From Akkermansiaceae bacterium (GTDB taxonomy: Bacteria; Verrucomicrobiota; Verrucomicrobiia; Verrucomicrobiales; DEV007), in the NCBI GenBank assembly GCA_024233005.1, contig JACKQE010000007.1, positions 124,001 to 188,000 on the forward strand: a stretch of DNA of 64,000 nucleotides, given 5' to 3'. The position numbers and the translations under genes were made by a program. A model generated the notes under the pieces. It was not told the origin of the DNA, ran no database searches, and worked only from the letters and a program-made list of their open reading frames with translations. The first letter of the stretch is position 1. Every line of letters starts with the position of its first letter. This document shows, piece after piece, positions 35,277-44,419 of this stretch.

Positions 35277-35294
35277 TTGTGAAATTTTTCACAA
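35277..35294 (+). promoter_or_regulatory. CRP/FNR-like dyad upstream of the respiratory operon
   Basis: TTGTGAAATTTTTCACAA, with 8-base arms around TT. It contains TGTGA-N6-TCACA, an exact match to the CRP-type half-site arrangement. It lies 31 bases before the actA start, where it could overlap the promoter or the start of transcription. No regulator gene is in the window. The rest of the 274-base gap after 35051 shows no gene; a weaker dyad (TCGA-ATTTT-TCGA) lies just upstream. Confidence 0.5.
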
Positions 35295-35325
35295 AGTCTT
35301 TACTTCCCGCCGAACGACCTCAACG

Positions 35326-36087
35326 ATGGCAAATCTTTTTCCCCGCTGGACCAATGAACTGCCCCTCAAGGCAGTGGTTTGTGTTGCTGCCTTGGGCGGG
35401 ATCGTCTCCGGACTGGTGGCCTACACCGCGACGCCGAAATACACCCGCGTCGGATACATGCCGGAACAGCCGATCCCCTTCGACCACAGCCTTCACGCGC
35501 AGCAGCTCGGCATGGATTGCCGTTACTGCCACAGCTTTGTTGAGCAATCTTCGCATTCCAATCTGCCCGCCGATCAGGTCTGTTGGAACTGTCATGGTCC
35601 CGGCAAAGTAAAGCCGGACAGTCCGAAGTTGCAGGCGCTTCGCGAGGCGATGGATGAGTCCTCTGAAGACTACACTGGTCGTCCGGTGGCGTGGGTGCAG
35701 ATTCACGAGACTCCGGACTACGCTTATTTCAACCACTCCGCTCACGTCAATCGCGGGGTCAGTTGTGTGGAGTGTCACGGTCAGGTCAACGAAATGAAGG
35801 TCGTTTATCATGCCAAGCCTCTCAGTATGAGTTTCTGCCTCGACTGTCACCGGAATTCGGAAAAGGTGCTGCGACCGCTCGATCAGATCACCAATCTTGA
35901 TTGGAAGGCTGAGGATGTCGACAAGGATGCCTTTTATGCCTACCTCGCCGACAAGACCGGTAAAGGGGTTGAGGATTTGAAAAAAGCTGACTCCCACAAA
36001 ACTTTTGACCGGCTCCTGATTGGTGGTCATCTCAAAGAAGCGTGGAACGTGCATCCGCCGCAGGATTGCACGGCTTGTCACCGCTGA
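35326..36087 (+). CDS. actA: Alternative complex III subunit ActA, pentaheme cytochrome c
   Basis: Membrane-anchored periplasmic multiheme cytochrome of alternative complex III (quinol:cytochrome c/oxidase oxidoreductase). The 253-residue protein has one N-terminal helix (KAVVCVAALGGIVSGLVAYT) and five heme c motifs: CRYCH, CWNCH, CVECH, CLDCH and CTACH. That is the usual five of ActA. It is the first gene of the operon, directly behind the CRP-like dyad, and actB follows after 47 bases. It takes electrons within the complex and passes them on through the heme wire. Confidence 0.94.
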   Translation: MANLFPRWTNELPLKAVVCVAALGGIVSGLVAYTATPKYTRVGYMPEQPIPFDHSLHAQQLGMDCRYCHSFVEQSSHSNLPADQVCWNCHGPGKVKPDSPKLQALREAMDESSEDYTGRPVAWVQIHETPDYAYFNHSAHVNRGVSCVECHGQVNEMKVVYHAKPLSMSFCLDCHRNSEKVLRPLDQITNLDWKAEDVDKDAFYAYLADKTGKGVEDLKKADSHKTFDRLLIGGHLKEAWNVHPPQDCTACHR

Positions 36088-36134
36088 TGGCATCACAGGA
36101 TCGGAACTGCAACTAACGGAAGATTATCAAGCGA

Positions 36135-39100
36135 ATGAAGCGCGTTTGGCACCACCCTGAAGCTCCGAAAACCGGCCGCGCCTATTGGCGCAGTCTGGGC
36201 GAACTGGAGGGGGCTCCCGAATTCCGGGAATGGCTCGAGCGGGAATTTCCCGAAGGGGCATCCGAATTGGCCCGTGCGGAGGATGCGGGGGATGAGGTTT
36301 CCCGTCGCAAGTTCATGAGTCTCATGGGTGCCAGCGCTGCTTTGGCTGGTGTGGGGATGACGGCCTGTCGCCGCCCTGAGCGTCATCTTGTTCCCTTCAA
36401 GGAGCATGTTGAGTGGTTGGTTCCCGGCAAAGCTCTTTATTACTCCAGTGCCAAGCCCAGAGTGGGTGGGCGGGGGTGTGATCCCTTGGTGGTGACTACT
36501 TTTGACGGTCGGCCGACCCGTGTCGATGGCAACAAGCTCCATCCCACGGTAGGTGCCGGTTCCGATGCCTTTACGCAGGCTTCCGTGCTGGACTTGTATG
36601 ATCCCGATCGCTCGCGGTCTTTTCGCCGCCAGCAAAAGACTCTGGATGGCGTCAAGGCGGTGGATTCGGATGCTGCCACATTTGAGAAGGACTTTCTGGC
36701 AGGTTTTCGCAAGGCCAAATCCGGTCAGGGCGTGGCATTCCTGCTCAGTGAAAGCAGTTCTCCAACCCGGGCCCGCTTGCTTGAGGAAGTTCTCAAGGCG
36801 TATCCCGGTGCCGCCGTCTATGAGTATGAGTCTCTGGGGGGAGCCGGACTTGCTGCCGCCGAAATGGAATTGTTTGGCGAAGGGGTTGTTCAGGTTCCTC
36901 AATTCGACAAGGCATCCCGGATTCTGTCCTTGGACTGTGATTTTCTGGGTATGGATCGCCTCGGGGAAAGTCCGGTGCGCGAGTTCTCCCTTGGTCGGAA
37001 AGTGGAAGGCAATCCAAATGGAATGAACCGCCTATACGCGGTGGAGCCGGGCTTCACCTTGACGGGCGGGATGGCGGACCATCGGCTCCGGTTGTCCTCA
37101 AGCCAGATTGGCAAGTTTGCCGTTGTCTTCGCCTCGGAGGTGGCAAAACTCACCGGTGACGCCCTGCTGGGCGGATTGGTGGCCCCGCTGGTCGCGAAAA
37201 TTCCCACTGCCATTTTCAATACCGATTGGGTCCGTGAGGCGGCCAAGGATCTTGTCGGGAGCAAGGGCAAGGCGCTTGTGGTGGCCGGTTCCCGGCATTC
37301 CAAGGAAGTTCATCTTCTGGTGGCGGCCATGAATTCGGCGTTGGGTTCCTATGGTGCCACTCTGGCCACTCTCCAGACCGGTGCCAAACGCCGGCCCGGC
37401 ATTTCCGAGTTGGTCCAACAGGCTGCCGAGGGCAAAGTCAAAACCCTTTTTGCGCTCGGTGAGACTGATCCTGTATTCGACTCGCCCGGAGATCTCAAGC
37501 TGGGCGAGGCTCTCGCCAAAATCGAGAACGTGATCCATCTTGGTACCCGGTGGAATCTCACCGCCCAAGCCGCCCAATGGCATGTGCCGGGTGCCCATTA
37601 CCTTGAATCATGGGGTGATTTGCGCACCCTGAGCGGTGTGCTTTCGGTGGTGCAGCCGATGATTCTCCCTCTGTTTGGCGGCTTGTCGGAAATTGATTTC
37701 CTCATCTCGCTGCTTGAGGCGCCGGCTGATCCTGCGGTTAAGAAGGACCCTGCCGCTCCGGTGGTAGTCGAGGACTCTCCCGCTCTAAAGGCTGTCAAGG
37801 CGACCTTTGCCAAGCTTCCCGGTGCTGTTACGGGTGATTTTGAGAAATCTTGGAATGCGGCCCTCCGTGTTGGTTTTGCCAAAGGAACCGCCCACCCGGC
37901 GGCAGCAGTCTCTGTGGATGCCTCCAAGTTGGCGGCAGTGGGTGCCATGGCCCTGCCTGACATGCCTTACCAGGATGCGATCGAGGTCAACTTCGTGCCC
38001 AGTGCCTCCACGTTTGACGGACGTTACGCCAACAATGGGTGGATGCAGGAAATACCTGATCCCATTACCAAGCTGACCTGGGACAACGCGGCCTTGATCA
38101 GTCAGAAATTCTCCGAGCACTTCGATCTGAAGGATGGCGATCTCGTTGAACTCACTGCGGGGAGTGGAGAATCTGCCATTTCCATCACGGTTCCGGTGCT
38201 GCGCACACCCGGTCAGGCCGAATTCACCATCTCTCTGGCTGTGGGCTATTATGGCTCACTGGCGTCGGGCAGCGTGGCCAAAGGGGTGGGGACAAACGCC
38301 GCCCCATTGCAAGTGATGGCGCATCCGTTGTTCACTCAGGGGGTCACCCTCAAAAAGACTGGTTTCACCCATCAGCTCGCCCTGACTTCCGAGCATTACA
38401 GCATGGAAGGCCGGGCCATTGTGCGGGAAAACACGCTGGTTGCCCACGAGACGGCTCTCAAGTCGGAGCATGAAGCCGAAAAGAAGTGGGCCTCTCATCA
38501 GGGGATGGATGCGCACGCTCCGGAAAACCTTTCCTTCAAGGTGGGGCCCAATTACGAAACGGGAGAGGCTCATTCCTCTTCCCTGACCATTCAGGGACAC
38601 GAATTCCGCGTGGATCCCGACCATCAGTGGGCGATGACGATTGACCTACATAGTTGCATTGGCTGTTCTGCCTGCACCGTGGCATGTCAGGCGGAAAACA
38701 ACATTCCCATCGTTGGCAAAGACCAGGTGATTCGCGGGCGTGAAATGGCATGGATCCGGATGGACCGTTACTTCACATCCCCATTTGATTCCCAAACCGT
38801 GTCCGACATGGGTATGCGGTTCAGCTTGGATGCGAAGACCGAGGGGGACAGGCCTGGTCGTCGCCGGGTTGATGACGACCAGGTTGAGATGATCTCGCAA
38901 CCGCTCGCCTGCCAGCAATGTGAATCGGCTCCGTGTGAAACGGTTTGCCCGGTCAATGCTACTGTCCATACCGGTGATGGTCTCAATGCGATGACCTACA
39001 ACCGTTGCATTGGCACCCGCTACTGCGCGAACAACTGCCCTTACAAAGCGCGGCGGTTCAACTATTTCGATTTCAACAAGCGTCCTTTGGACGAGCTCTA

Positions 39101-39521
39101 TCGTGGTCCTCTGGCTAGTCCGACCGGACGCGCCACCACGACCGAGCAGTTGCAGAAGAACCCTAACGTCTCGGTCCGCATGCGCGGGGTCATCGAAAAG
39201 TGCACCTATTGTGTGCAGCGTATCACGACCGCGAAAGTGGCGGCCAAAGCAAAAGCCCGGGATTCGGCAGGAGTTCAAGTGCCGGCCAACAGCGTGACCA
39301 CCGCCTGTCAGGATGCCTGCCCGGCGGGATCGATCGTCTTCGGCAATCTCAAAGCGGAAGGTGATGCCATTCTCGCGCTCAAGGACAATCCGCGGAACTA
39401 CCAGTTGCTCAATTATGTTGGCACACGGCCCCGCACCAGTTATCTGGCCCGGGTCAAGAATCCCAACATGAAGATGCCGGGAGCGGACCGCGTGGGAACG
39501 GTCACGGCCAAGATGCACTGA
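36135..39521 (+). CDS. actB: Alternative complex III subunit ActB, iron-sulfur protein fusion
   Basis: A 1128-residue fusion of a molybdopterin-oxidoreductase-like domain (without expected cofactor) and a four-cluster ferredoxin domain. A Tat signal sits unusually at about residues 56-78 (SRRKFMSLMGASAALAGVGM then TAC), as in other ActB proteins. The C-terminal ferredoxin part shows CIGCSACTVACQAENN, CQQCESAPCETVCP, CIGTRYCANNCPYK and CTYCVQRI...CQDACPAG, enough for three [4Fe-4S] and one [3Fe-4S] or [4Fe-4S] cluster. It lies on the periplasmic side and carries electrons from the quinol site to ActA/E. Confidence 0.94.
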   Translation: MKRVWHHPEAPKTGRAYWRSLGELEGAPEFREWLEREFPEGASELARAEDAGDEVSRRKFMSLMGASAALAGVGMTACRRPERHLVPFKEHVEWLVPGKALYYSSAKPRVGGRGCDPLVVTTFDGRPTRVDGNKLHPTVGAGSDAFTQASVLDLYDPDRSRSFRRQQKTLDGVKAVDSDAATFEKDFLAGFRKAKSGQGVAFLLSESSSPTRARLLEEVLKAYPGAAVYEYESLGGAGLAAAEMELFGEGVVQVPQFDKASRILSLDCDFLGMDRLGESPVREFSLGRKVEGNPNGMNRLYAVEPGFTLTGGMADHRLRLSSSQIGKFAVVFASEVAKLTGDALLGGLVAPLVAKIPTAIFNTDWVREAAKDLVGSKGKALVVAGSRHSKEVHLLVAAMNSALGSYGATLATLQTGAKRRPGISELVQQAAEGKVKTLFALGETDPVFDSPGDLKLGEALAKIENVIHLGTRWNLTAQAAQWHVPGAHYLESWGDLRTLSGVLSVVQPMILPLFGGLSEIDFLISLLEAPADPAVKKDPAAPVVVEDSPALKAVKATFAKLPGAVTGDFEKSWNAALRVGFAKGTAHPAAAVSVDASKLAAVGAMALPDMPYQDAIEVNFVPSASTFDGRYANNGWMQEIPDPITKLTWDNAALISQKFSEHFDLKDGDLVELTAGSGESAISITVPVLRTPGQAEFTISLAVGYYGSLASGSVAKGVGTNAAPLQVMAHPLFTQGVTLKKTGFTHQLALTSEHYSMEGRAIVRENTLVAHETALKSEHEAEKKWASHQGMDAHAPENLSFKVGPNYETGEAHSSSLTIQGHEFRVDPDHQWAMTIDLHSCIGCSACTVACQAENNIPIVGKDQVIRGREMAWIRMDRYFTSPFDSQTVSDMGMRFSLDAKTEGDRPGRRRVDDDQVEMISQPLACQQCESAPCETVCPVNATVHTGDGLNAMTYNRCIGTRYCANNCPYKARRFNYFDFNKRPLDELYRGPLASPTGRATTTEQLQKNPNVSVRMRGVIEKCTYCVQRITTAKVAAKAKARDSAGVQVPANSVTTACQDACPAGSIVFGNLKAEGDAILALKDNPRNYQLLNYVGTRPRTSYLARVKNPNMKMPGADRVGTVTAKMH

Positions 39522-39561
39522 AAACCTTCGTTTAACCGATCATTTTTAACCAGCCGTTTCG

Positions 39562-41010
39562 ATGTCTCAAACAGTGACCAACGCCGAGCACAACGTGCAT
39601 CCATCCGATCAGGAGGGGATCGCCCGTGAGCCTTTGGTGCTGAACAACCGTTCCATGAGCTGGATCACGAACCGTATTTGCGGAATCGTGGAAAACCGTC
39701 AGCCATTGATCTGGTGGATTCTTTTTGTTCCGTCGGTCCTGCTGGCTGGTGTGCTGGGTTTTACGCTGGTTTACCTCGTCTCCACCGGTGTTGGGATCTG
39801 GGGGAATAATCAGCCCGTTGCCTGGGGTTGGGCCATTGTCAATTTCGTGTTCTGGATCGGTATCGGTCATGCCGGCACACTGATTTCAGCGATTCTTTTC
39901 CTGACCCGGCAAAAATGGCGAACTTCAGTCAACCGCGCTTCTGAGGCGATGACACTGTTTGCCGTGGTGTGTGCGGGGATTTATCCAGGCTTCCACGTGG
40001 GACGCTTCTGGATGGTCTGGTTCCTCGCGCCGGTGCCGAATGCCAACGCGATCTGGCAGAACTTCAAGAGTCCGCTTCTGTGGGATGTTTTTGCCGTTTC
40101 CACCTACTTCACGGTCTCGGTCATCTTCTGGTACATCGGTCTGATTCCCGATCTCGCCACCATGCGTGACCGCGCGGTGACGAAGGTGAGGAAATTTCTC
40201 TATGGCCTTTTTGCTCTTGGGTGGCGTGGTGGTAACCGCCAGTGGCGCCATTATGAGATGGGCTATCTCCTTCTGGCGGCGCTCTCCACACCTCTGGTGC
40301 TTTCCGTGCACTCGGTCGTGTCCTTTGACTTCGCCACTTCGATCGTTCCAGGTTGGCATACCACCATCTTCCCGCCGTACTTTGTGGCCGGCGCGGTGTT
40401 TGGGGGCTTTGCCATGGTGCTCACCCTGATGCTACCAGTCAGAAAGCTCTATGGGCTGGAGGACATGATCACGCCGAAGCACATTGACAACATGGCCAAG
40501 ATCATCCTCCTGACCGGAACGATTGTCGGCTACGCCTACATCATGGAGTTGTTCATCAGTTATTACGGCGCCAACAAGTTCGAAAAGGACGCCTTTCACC
40601 TCCGTATTTTGAGTGGGCACTACACGTGGGCCTATTTCTGCATGTTTTTCTGCAACGTCATTTCCCCGCAGATTTTTTGGTTTGCGAAAATGCGCAAAAA
40701 TCTTTGGGTGGTTTTCATCATTGCCAACTTCGTCAATGCCGGGATGTGGTTCGAGCGTTTCGTCATCATTCCCACCTCGGTGTCGATGGACTTCCTTCCT
40801 GGTCAATGGGGTTTCTACTCGCCATCCATCGTTGAAAAGTGGATGTTCCTTGGCACCTTCGGACTCTTCCTTTCCCTTTTCCTCCTTTTCCTCCGCTTCC
40901 TTCCGGTCATTGCCATTTCCGAAGTAAAAGGCGTGCTGCCGGAATCAGACCCGCACCACCACGATTGGGAAGAAATCAAGGCCCGCCGGAACGCCGCGCA
41001 TCGCGGATGA
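39562..41010 (+). CDS. actC: Alternative complex III subunit ActC, NrfD-like membrane protein
   Basis: An integral membrane quinol-binding subunit of 482 residues with about ten helices (for example PLIWWILFVPSVLLAGVLGF, FYSPSIVEKWMFLGTFGLFL). The Psr/NrfD signature is seen in AVVCAGIYPGFHVGRFWMVW and FWIGIGHAGTLISAILFLTR. ActC faces ActB and is thought to host a quinol oxidation site. The C-terminus is His-rich (DPHHHDWEEIKARRNAAHRG). It is spaced 40 bases from actB. Confidence 0.94.
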   Translation: MSQTVTNAEHNVHPSDQEGIAREPLVLNNRSMSWITNRICGIVENRQPLIWWILFVPSVLLAGVLGFTLVYLVSTGVGIWGNNQPVAWGWAIVNFVFWIGIGHAGTLISAILFLTRQKWRTSVNRASEAMTLFAVVCAGIYPGFHVGRFWMVWFLAPVPNANAIWQNFKSPLLWDVFAVSTYFTVSVIFWYIGLIPDLATMRDRAVTKVRKFLYGLFALGWRGGNRQWRHYEMGYLLLAALSTPLVLSVHSVVSFDFATSIVPGWHTTIFPPYFVAGAVFGGFAMVLTLMLPVRKLYGLEDMITPKHIDNMAKIILLTGTIVGYAYIMELFISYYGANKFEKDAFHLRILSGHYTWAYFCMFFCNVISPQIFWFAKMRKNLWVVFIIANFVNAGMWFERFVIIPTSVSMDFLPGQWGFYSPSIVEKWMFLGTFGLFLSLFLLFLRFLPVIAISEVKGVLPESDPHHHDWEEIKARRNAAHRG

Positions 41011-41048
41011 ATTTGGACTCCAGAGAATTTTAGAAGCGTCAACCTGCC

Positions 41049-41612
41049 GTGAGCGACACCAAGACCAGCCCGATCCCTTTTGCCTTCGTGGCCGAGTTCG
41101 AGAATGCGACCGAACTCTACCATGCGGCGGAACATGTCCGCGATGAAGGGTTCAAGCGCTGGGATGTCCACACGCCCTATCCCGTTCATGGCATGGACCA
41201 CGCCATGGGGCTTGGCAAGTCCTGGCTTTCTGCCTTGGTTCTGGCCGGTGGCACCACCGGATTCCTGACCGCCCTTTTTCTCCAGTTTTTCACCCAGATT
41301 TCACTGTATCCCACCATTGTTCAGGGTAAGCCAGCCAATCTGAGCACTATCCCGGCCTTCTTTCCGGTGCTCTTTGAGTTGACCATTCTTTTTTCTGCTT
41401 TCTCCGTTCTGTTCGGCCTTCTCATCGTGATCATGTTGCCCCGGTGGAACCATCCTCTGTTCAATTCGGAACTCTTCAAAAAATTCTCGGACGATGGCTT
41501 CATTCTCGTGATCGAATCCCGGAACCGTAAATTTGACGTCGAAGGCACCCGGGCCTTTTTGGAAAAAATCGGCGCCAAGCGGATCGAAGCCGTGGAGGAA
41601 GATCCGGTCTGA
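41049..41612 (+). CDS. actD: Alternative complex III subunit ActD (DUF3341)
   Basis: A 187-residue DUF3341 protein starting at a GTG. The cytoplasmic N-terminal domain (FVAEFENATELYHAAEHVRD, then YPVHGMDHAMG) is followed by two transmembrane helices (LSALVLAGGTTGFLTALFLQ and VLFELTILFSAFSVLFGLLI) and a C-terminal domain (DDGFILVIESRN). This is the usual ActD arrangement. It sits between actC and actE and stabilises the membrane arm; no cofactor is expected. Confidence 0.93.
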   Translation: MSDTKTSPIPFAFVAEFENATELYHAAEHVRDEGFKRWDVHTPYPVHGMDHAMGLGKSWLSALVLAGGTTGFLTALFLQFFTQISLYPTIVQGKPANLSTIPAFFPVLFELTILFSAFSVLFGLLIVIMLPRWNHPLFNSELFKKFSDDGFILVIESRNRKFDVEGTRAFLEKIGAKRIEAVEEDPV

Positions 41613-41656
41613 ATTTCCCAGGAGCAACGGTCGGCAATTAAATTACAAACTCTGCA

Positions 41657-42268
41657 ATGCGTTGGTTTATTCTCATAGTAATGCTCCTCGGCGTGATGGT
41701 TCTCGCCGGAGTGGGCCATCGTGGACAGAAGTTCACCTCCCGCCCCATCGAGATCTTCCCGGACATGGATCGGCAGTTTAAGCTCAAGACCCAGAAGCCG
41801 AGTGAGTTTTTTGCCGACGGTTCCGGTTCCAGGAAACCGGTAGCTGGCACGGTGCCGATCGGTTTTGCAGTGGCAGGAGACGGCGGTCCTGCTGAATTCA
41901 CCTTCTCCCATGGACCTGAATACGCCAGCACGGGGATGATTGGGGAATATTTTGGAGATGGATTTCCCACGGAATATCCAGTGGACGAAGCCCTGATCGA
42001 GCGTGGTCGGGAACGCTTCAAAATCAACTGTTCCATGTGTCACGGTCTTTCTGGCAACGGGGTGGGGATTGTCTCCAAATACTGGACCCTTCCGCCGACC
42101 GCCAATTTGCTTGATTCCCGCGTCCAGGCCTTTCCTGACGGGCAAATTTTTTGGACCATCACCCATGGCAAAGGCCTGATGGGGCCCTACAACGGTACCA
42201 TCGCTGTTCGTGACCGATGGGCCATTGTTTCCTATGTGCGGGCTCTCCAAAAAACCGCACAGCCTTGA
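41657..42268 (+). CDS. actE: Alternative complex III subunit ActE, monoheme cytochrome c
   Basis: A 203-residue cytochrome with an uncleaved N-terminal anchor (RWFILIVMLLGVMVLAGVGH). Unlike the lipoprotein form of some ActE proteins, no lipobox cysteine is seen. There is a single heme c site CSMCHG, with a probable axial Met in GKGLMGPY. It is the likely exit point of electrons from complex III to the cytochromes c or the oxidase encoded downstream. Confidence 0.92.
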   Translation: MRWFILIVMLLGVMVLAGVGHRGQKFTSRPIEIFPDMDRQFKLKTQKPSEFFADGSGSRKPVAGTVPIGFAVAGDGGPAEFTFSHGPEYASTGMIGEYFGDGFPTEYPVDEALIERGRERFKINCSMCHGLSGNGVGIVSKYWTLPPTANLLDSRVQAFPDGQIFWTITHGKGLMGPYNGTIAVRDRWAIVSYVRALQKTAQP

Positions 42269-42338
42269 ACGTTTCCCAATCAACCGATCCTATCTCAAGA
42301 CCCACTGTGCAGTGCCCCGCACCCAGTAGACATTTTCA

Positions 42339-43871
42339 ATGAGCGCGCTAAAGTCAGCCGAAGATTACAAAACCGGGGAGATTCTCAACTCCGCCAAGGC
42401 CGCGCCCATCCGCGTGCTCTTCTCCACCATTGGTGGCGGGGCGACGCTGCTTTTTATTATCGTGGCTCTGCTCTCCAAAGGAGAGTTCCAGAAGGGCATG
42501 GCCTATTCCTGGCTTTTTGCCATCGTCTATTTTCTCACGTTGTCTGTTGGCTGTATTTTTTGGACGTTGCTTCATCACGCCTCCAACTCGGGCTGGGGGG
42601 TTCTGGTCCGCCGGCTCATGGAAACAGTTGGCAGTGTCGTTCCTGCTTTGTTTGTTCTCGCTCTTCCTATTGTGATGATCCCCGGCATTCGGGATGCCCT
42701 TTGGGAATGGTTTCCGGAAACCCATCGAGTCAACGAAGAGTGGGCTGTCCAGAAAGAGGACGTCGTGCGGAAAAAATTTGAAGAAATGAAGTCGGGCATT
42801 GATGCCGGACAAAAGGCACTGGATGCCAAGAAAAAGGAATGGAGTGCCAGTTTGGAGAAGGCACAGCCGGGAGAAAAGGCTCGAATCGAAGCTGAAATGG
42901 CCGCTGCCGAAGCCTCGCAGGAACGTCTCAAGGAAGCGGATCCCAGCAAGGCTCCCGTCCAAAACGAAGTTGAGGACGAGGCTGAAGCTGAGCATTTCAA
43001 GCATGCCTCCCCCGTGCTGGCATCCAAAAGAGGTTATCTCAATCCGGGCTTCTGGTATTTTCGGTATTTCATGTTCGCCATCGCGCTTTCGGGCATCATC
43101 TTCCTGCTGCGCTCCTGGTCTCTCCGTTCGGACAGCGATGCTGCGGGCTCCGGGAAGTGGTTTCGTCTCATGAGAAAGTGGAGTTGCGGCTTTCTTCCCT
43201 TGTTTGCCGTCTCATGGACTTTCCTCATGTTCGACTGGCTGATGGCACTCGATTACACCTGGTTTTCCACCATGTGGGGAGTTTATCTGTTCGCTGGAGC
43301 CGCCCTCAACAGCATGGCTTTCCTGATCATTCTGCTTGTCGGTTTGCAGCGTTCCGGACACTTGCTCAAGGTGGTCAATGCCGAGCATTATCACATCATG
43401 GGTAAGCTGATGCATGTCTTCGTGATCTTCTGGGCGTACATTGCCTTCAGCCAGTTCTTCCTCATCTGGTATGCCAACATGACCGAAGAGACCAAATTCT
43501 ACCTTCTCCGAAATTCGGACGGGTGGAACCTTTACGCCAAGGTGTTCCTTGTGGCCGGTCACTTCTTCCTTCCTTTTGTGTTCCTCCTGATCCGGGCGAT
43601 GAAGAAAAATATGACCTGGATTGCCGCTGCGGCATTGTGGAATCTTGCGATGCATTTCTTTGATTTGTATTATGTTATCATTCCGGAGCGTGGTCCCTCC
43701 TTGTCAGGTGGGGAGTCGCTCTTGGTGCCGTATGCTTGGATTACCGATGTATTGGCATTCCTCGCGGTGGGCGGAATTTTCTGTTACTTTGTCCTTCGGA
43801 ATCTGGGGCAGGGGAGTTTGTATCCCTGCCGCGACCCGCGTCTGGATGAATCCCTGAACCTGACAAACTGA
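42339..43871 (+). CDS. actF: Alternative complex III subunit ActF with charged insert
   Basis: An integral membrane subunit of 510 residues related to ActC. Helices include the N-terminal FSTIGGGATLLFIIVALLSK and C-terminal AWITDVLAFLAVGGIFCYFV. Conserved HHASNSGWGVLVRRLMETVG and FDWLMALDYTWFSTMWGVYL mark it as the Act family. A strongly charged helical insert of about 75 residues (WAVQKEDVVRKKFEEMKSGI through EVEDEAEAEHFKHAS) lies in the loop after the third helix, longer than I recall for this subunit. It follows actE at a 70-base gap. Confidence 0.92.
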   Translation: MSALKSAEDYKTGEILNSAKAAPIRVLFSTIGGGATLLFIIVALLSKGEFQKGMAYSWLFAIVYFLTLSVGCIFWTLLHHASNSGWGVLVRRLMETVGSVVPALFVLALPIVMIPGIRDALWEWFPETHRVNEEWAVQKEDVVRKKFEEMKSGIDAGQKALDAKKKEWSASLEKAQPGEKARIEAEMAAAEASQERLKEADPSKAPVQNEVEDEAEAEHFKHASPVLASKRGYLNPGFWYFRYFMFAIALSGIIFLLRSWSLRSDSDAAGSGKWFRLMRKWSCGFLPLFAVSWTFLMFDWLMALDYTWFSTMWGVYLFAGAALNSMAFLIILLVGLQRSGHLLKVVNAEHYHIMGKLMHVFVIFWAYIAFSQFFLIWYANMTEETKFYLLRNSDGWNLYAKVFLVAGHFFLPFVFLLIRAMKKNMTWIAAAALWNLAMHFFDLYYVIIPERGPSLSGGESLLVPYAWITDVLAFLAVGGIFCYFVLRNLGQGSLYPCRDPRLDESLNLTN

Positions 43872-43895
43872 GGCTGGATCAAGACGAAATTTGTA

Positions 43896-44381
43896 ATGAG
43901 CAAGGTTAACAACAACACGGCAGAAAACCGCTTCCGCGCCATCGTGGCTGGTTTTGTTGCGTTCGCCAGTTTTGGCATTGCCACATGGCTGATGCTCGTC
44001 ATCACCGGGAATCGCGATGAATCCATTCCCGATGCGGTGATCGATAAGCGCGCAGAATTGCGGGCTGACAATTTTGCCACACTGTCCGGCGAGCAGGCTT
44101 CCTTGGTCGCTCCCGACAAGGTTGCCGTGGCGATGAAATCTGTGGTCGGATCTTTGGCGGCGAAACCCCCTAAGGCCTCCTCCACGCCGGTTCCGGGAAC
44201 ACCTGCCGCTGCCGCCGCTGCGCCTCCCGCCGCCGCTCCAGCCACGCCTCCCGCCGCCGCTCCAGCCACGCCTCCCGCCGCCGCTCCAGCCACGCCTCCC
44301 GCCGCCGCTCCAGCCGCGCCTCCAGCCGCCGCTCCAGCCACGCCTCCCGCCGCCGCTCCAGCCACGCCCGCCATCAAGTAA
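43896..44381 (+). CDS. Small membrane protein with Ala/Pro octapeptide repeats
   Basis: One N-terminal transmembrane helix (IVAGFVAFASFGIATWLMLV), then a 60-residue charged segment, then an Ala/Pro tail made of six copies of PPAAAPAT (one ends AA) from residue 110. Total 161 residues. No catalytic residue or heme motif. The position between actF and the CcoN-like gene suggests a structural part of, or assembly factor for, the ActABCDEF/oxidase complex; the rod-like Ala/Pro tail could reach across the periplasm. Function unproven. Confidence 0.75.
   Translation: MSKVNNNTAENRFRAIVAGFVAFASFGIATWLMLVITGNRDESIPDAVIDKRAELRADNFATLSGEQASLVAPDKVAVAMKSVVGSLAAKPPKASSTPVPGTPAAAAAAPPAAAPATPPAAAPATPPAAAPATPPAAAPAAPPAAAPATPPAAAPATPAIK
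44223..44366 (+). repeat. Six tandem copies of a 24-base coding repeat
   Basis: A unit of the form CCTCCCGCCGCCGCTCCAGC plus CACG encodes PPAAAPAT and is repeated six times with few substitutions, inside the membrane-protein gene at 43896. Copy number of such repeats often varies between strains. Confidence 0.85.
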
Positions 44382-44419
44382 TTTTCCCTTTACCTCTCAC
44401 CCAAGCAGGACGCAGACGA

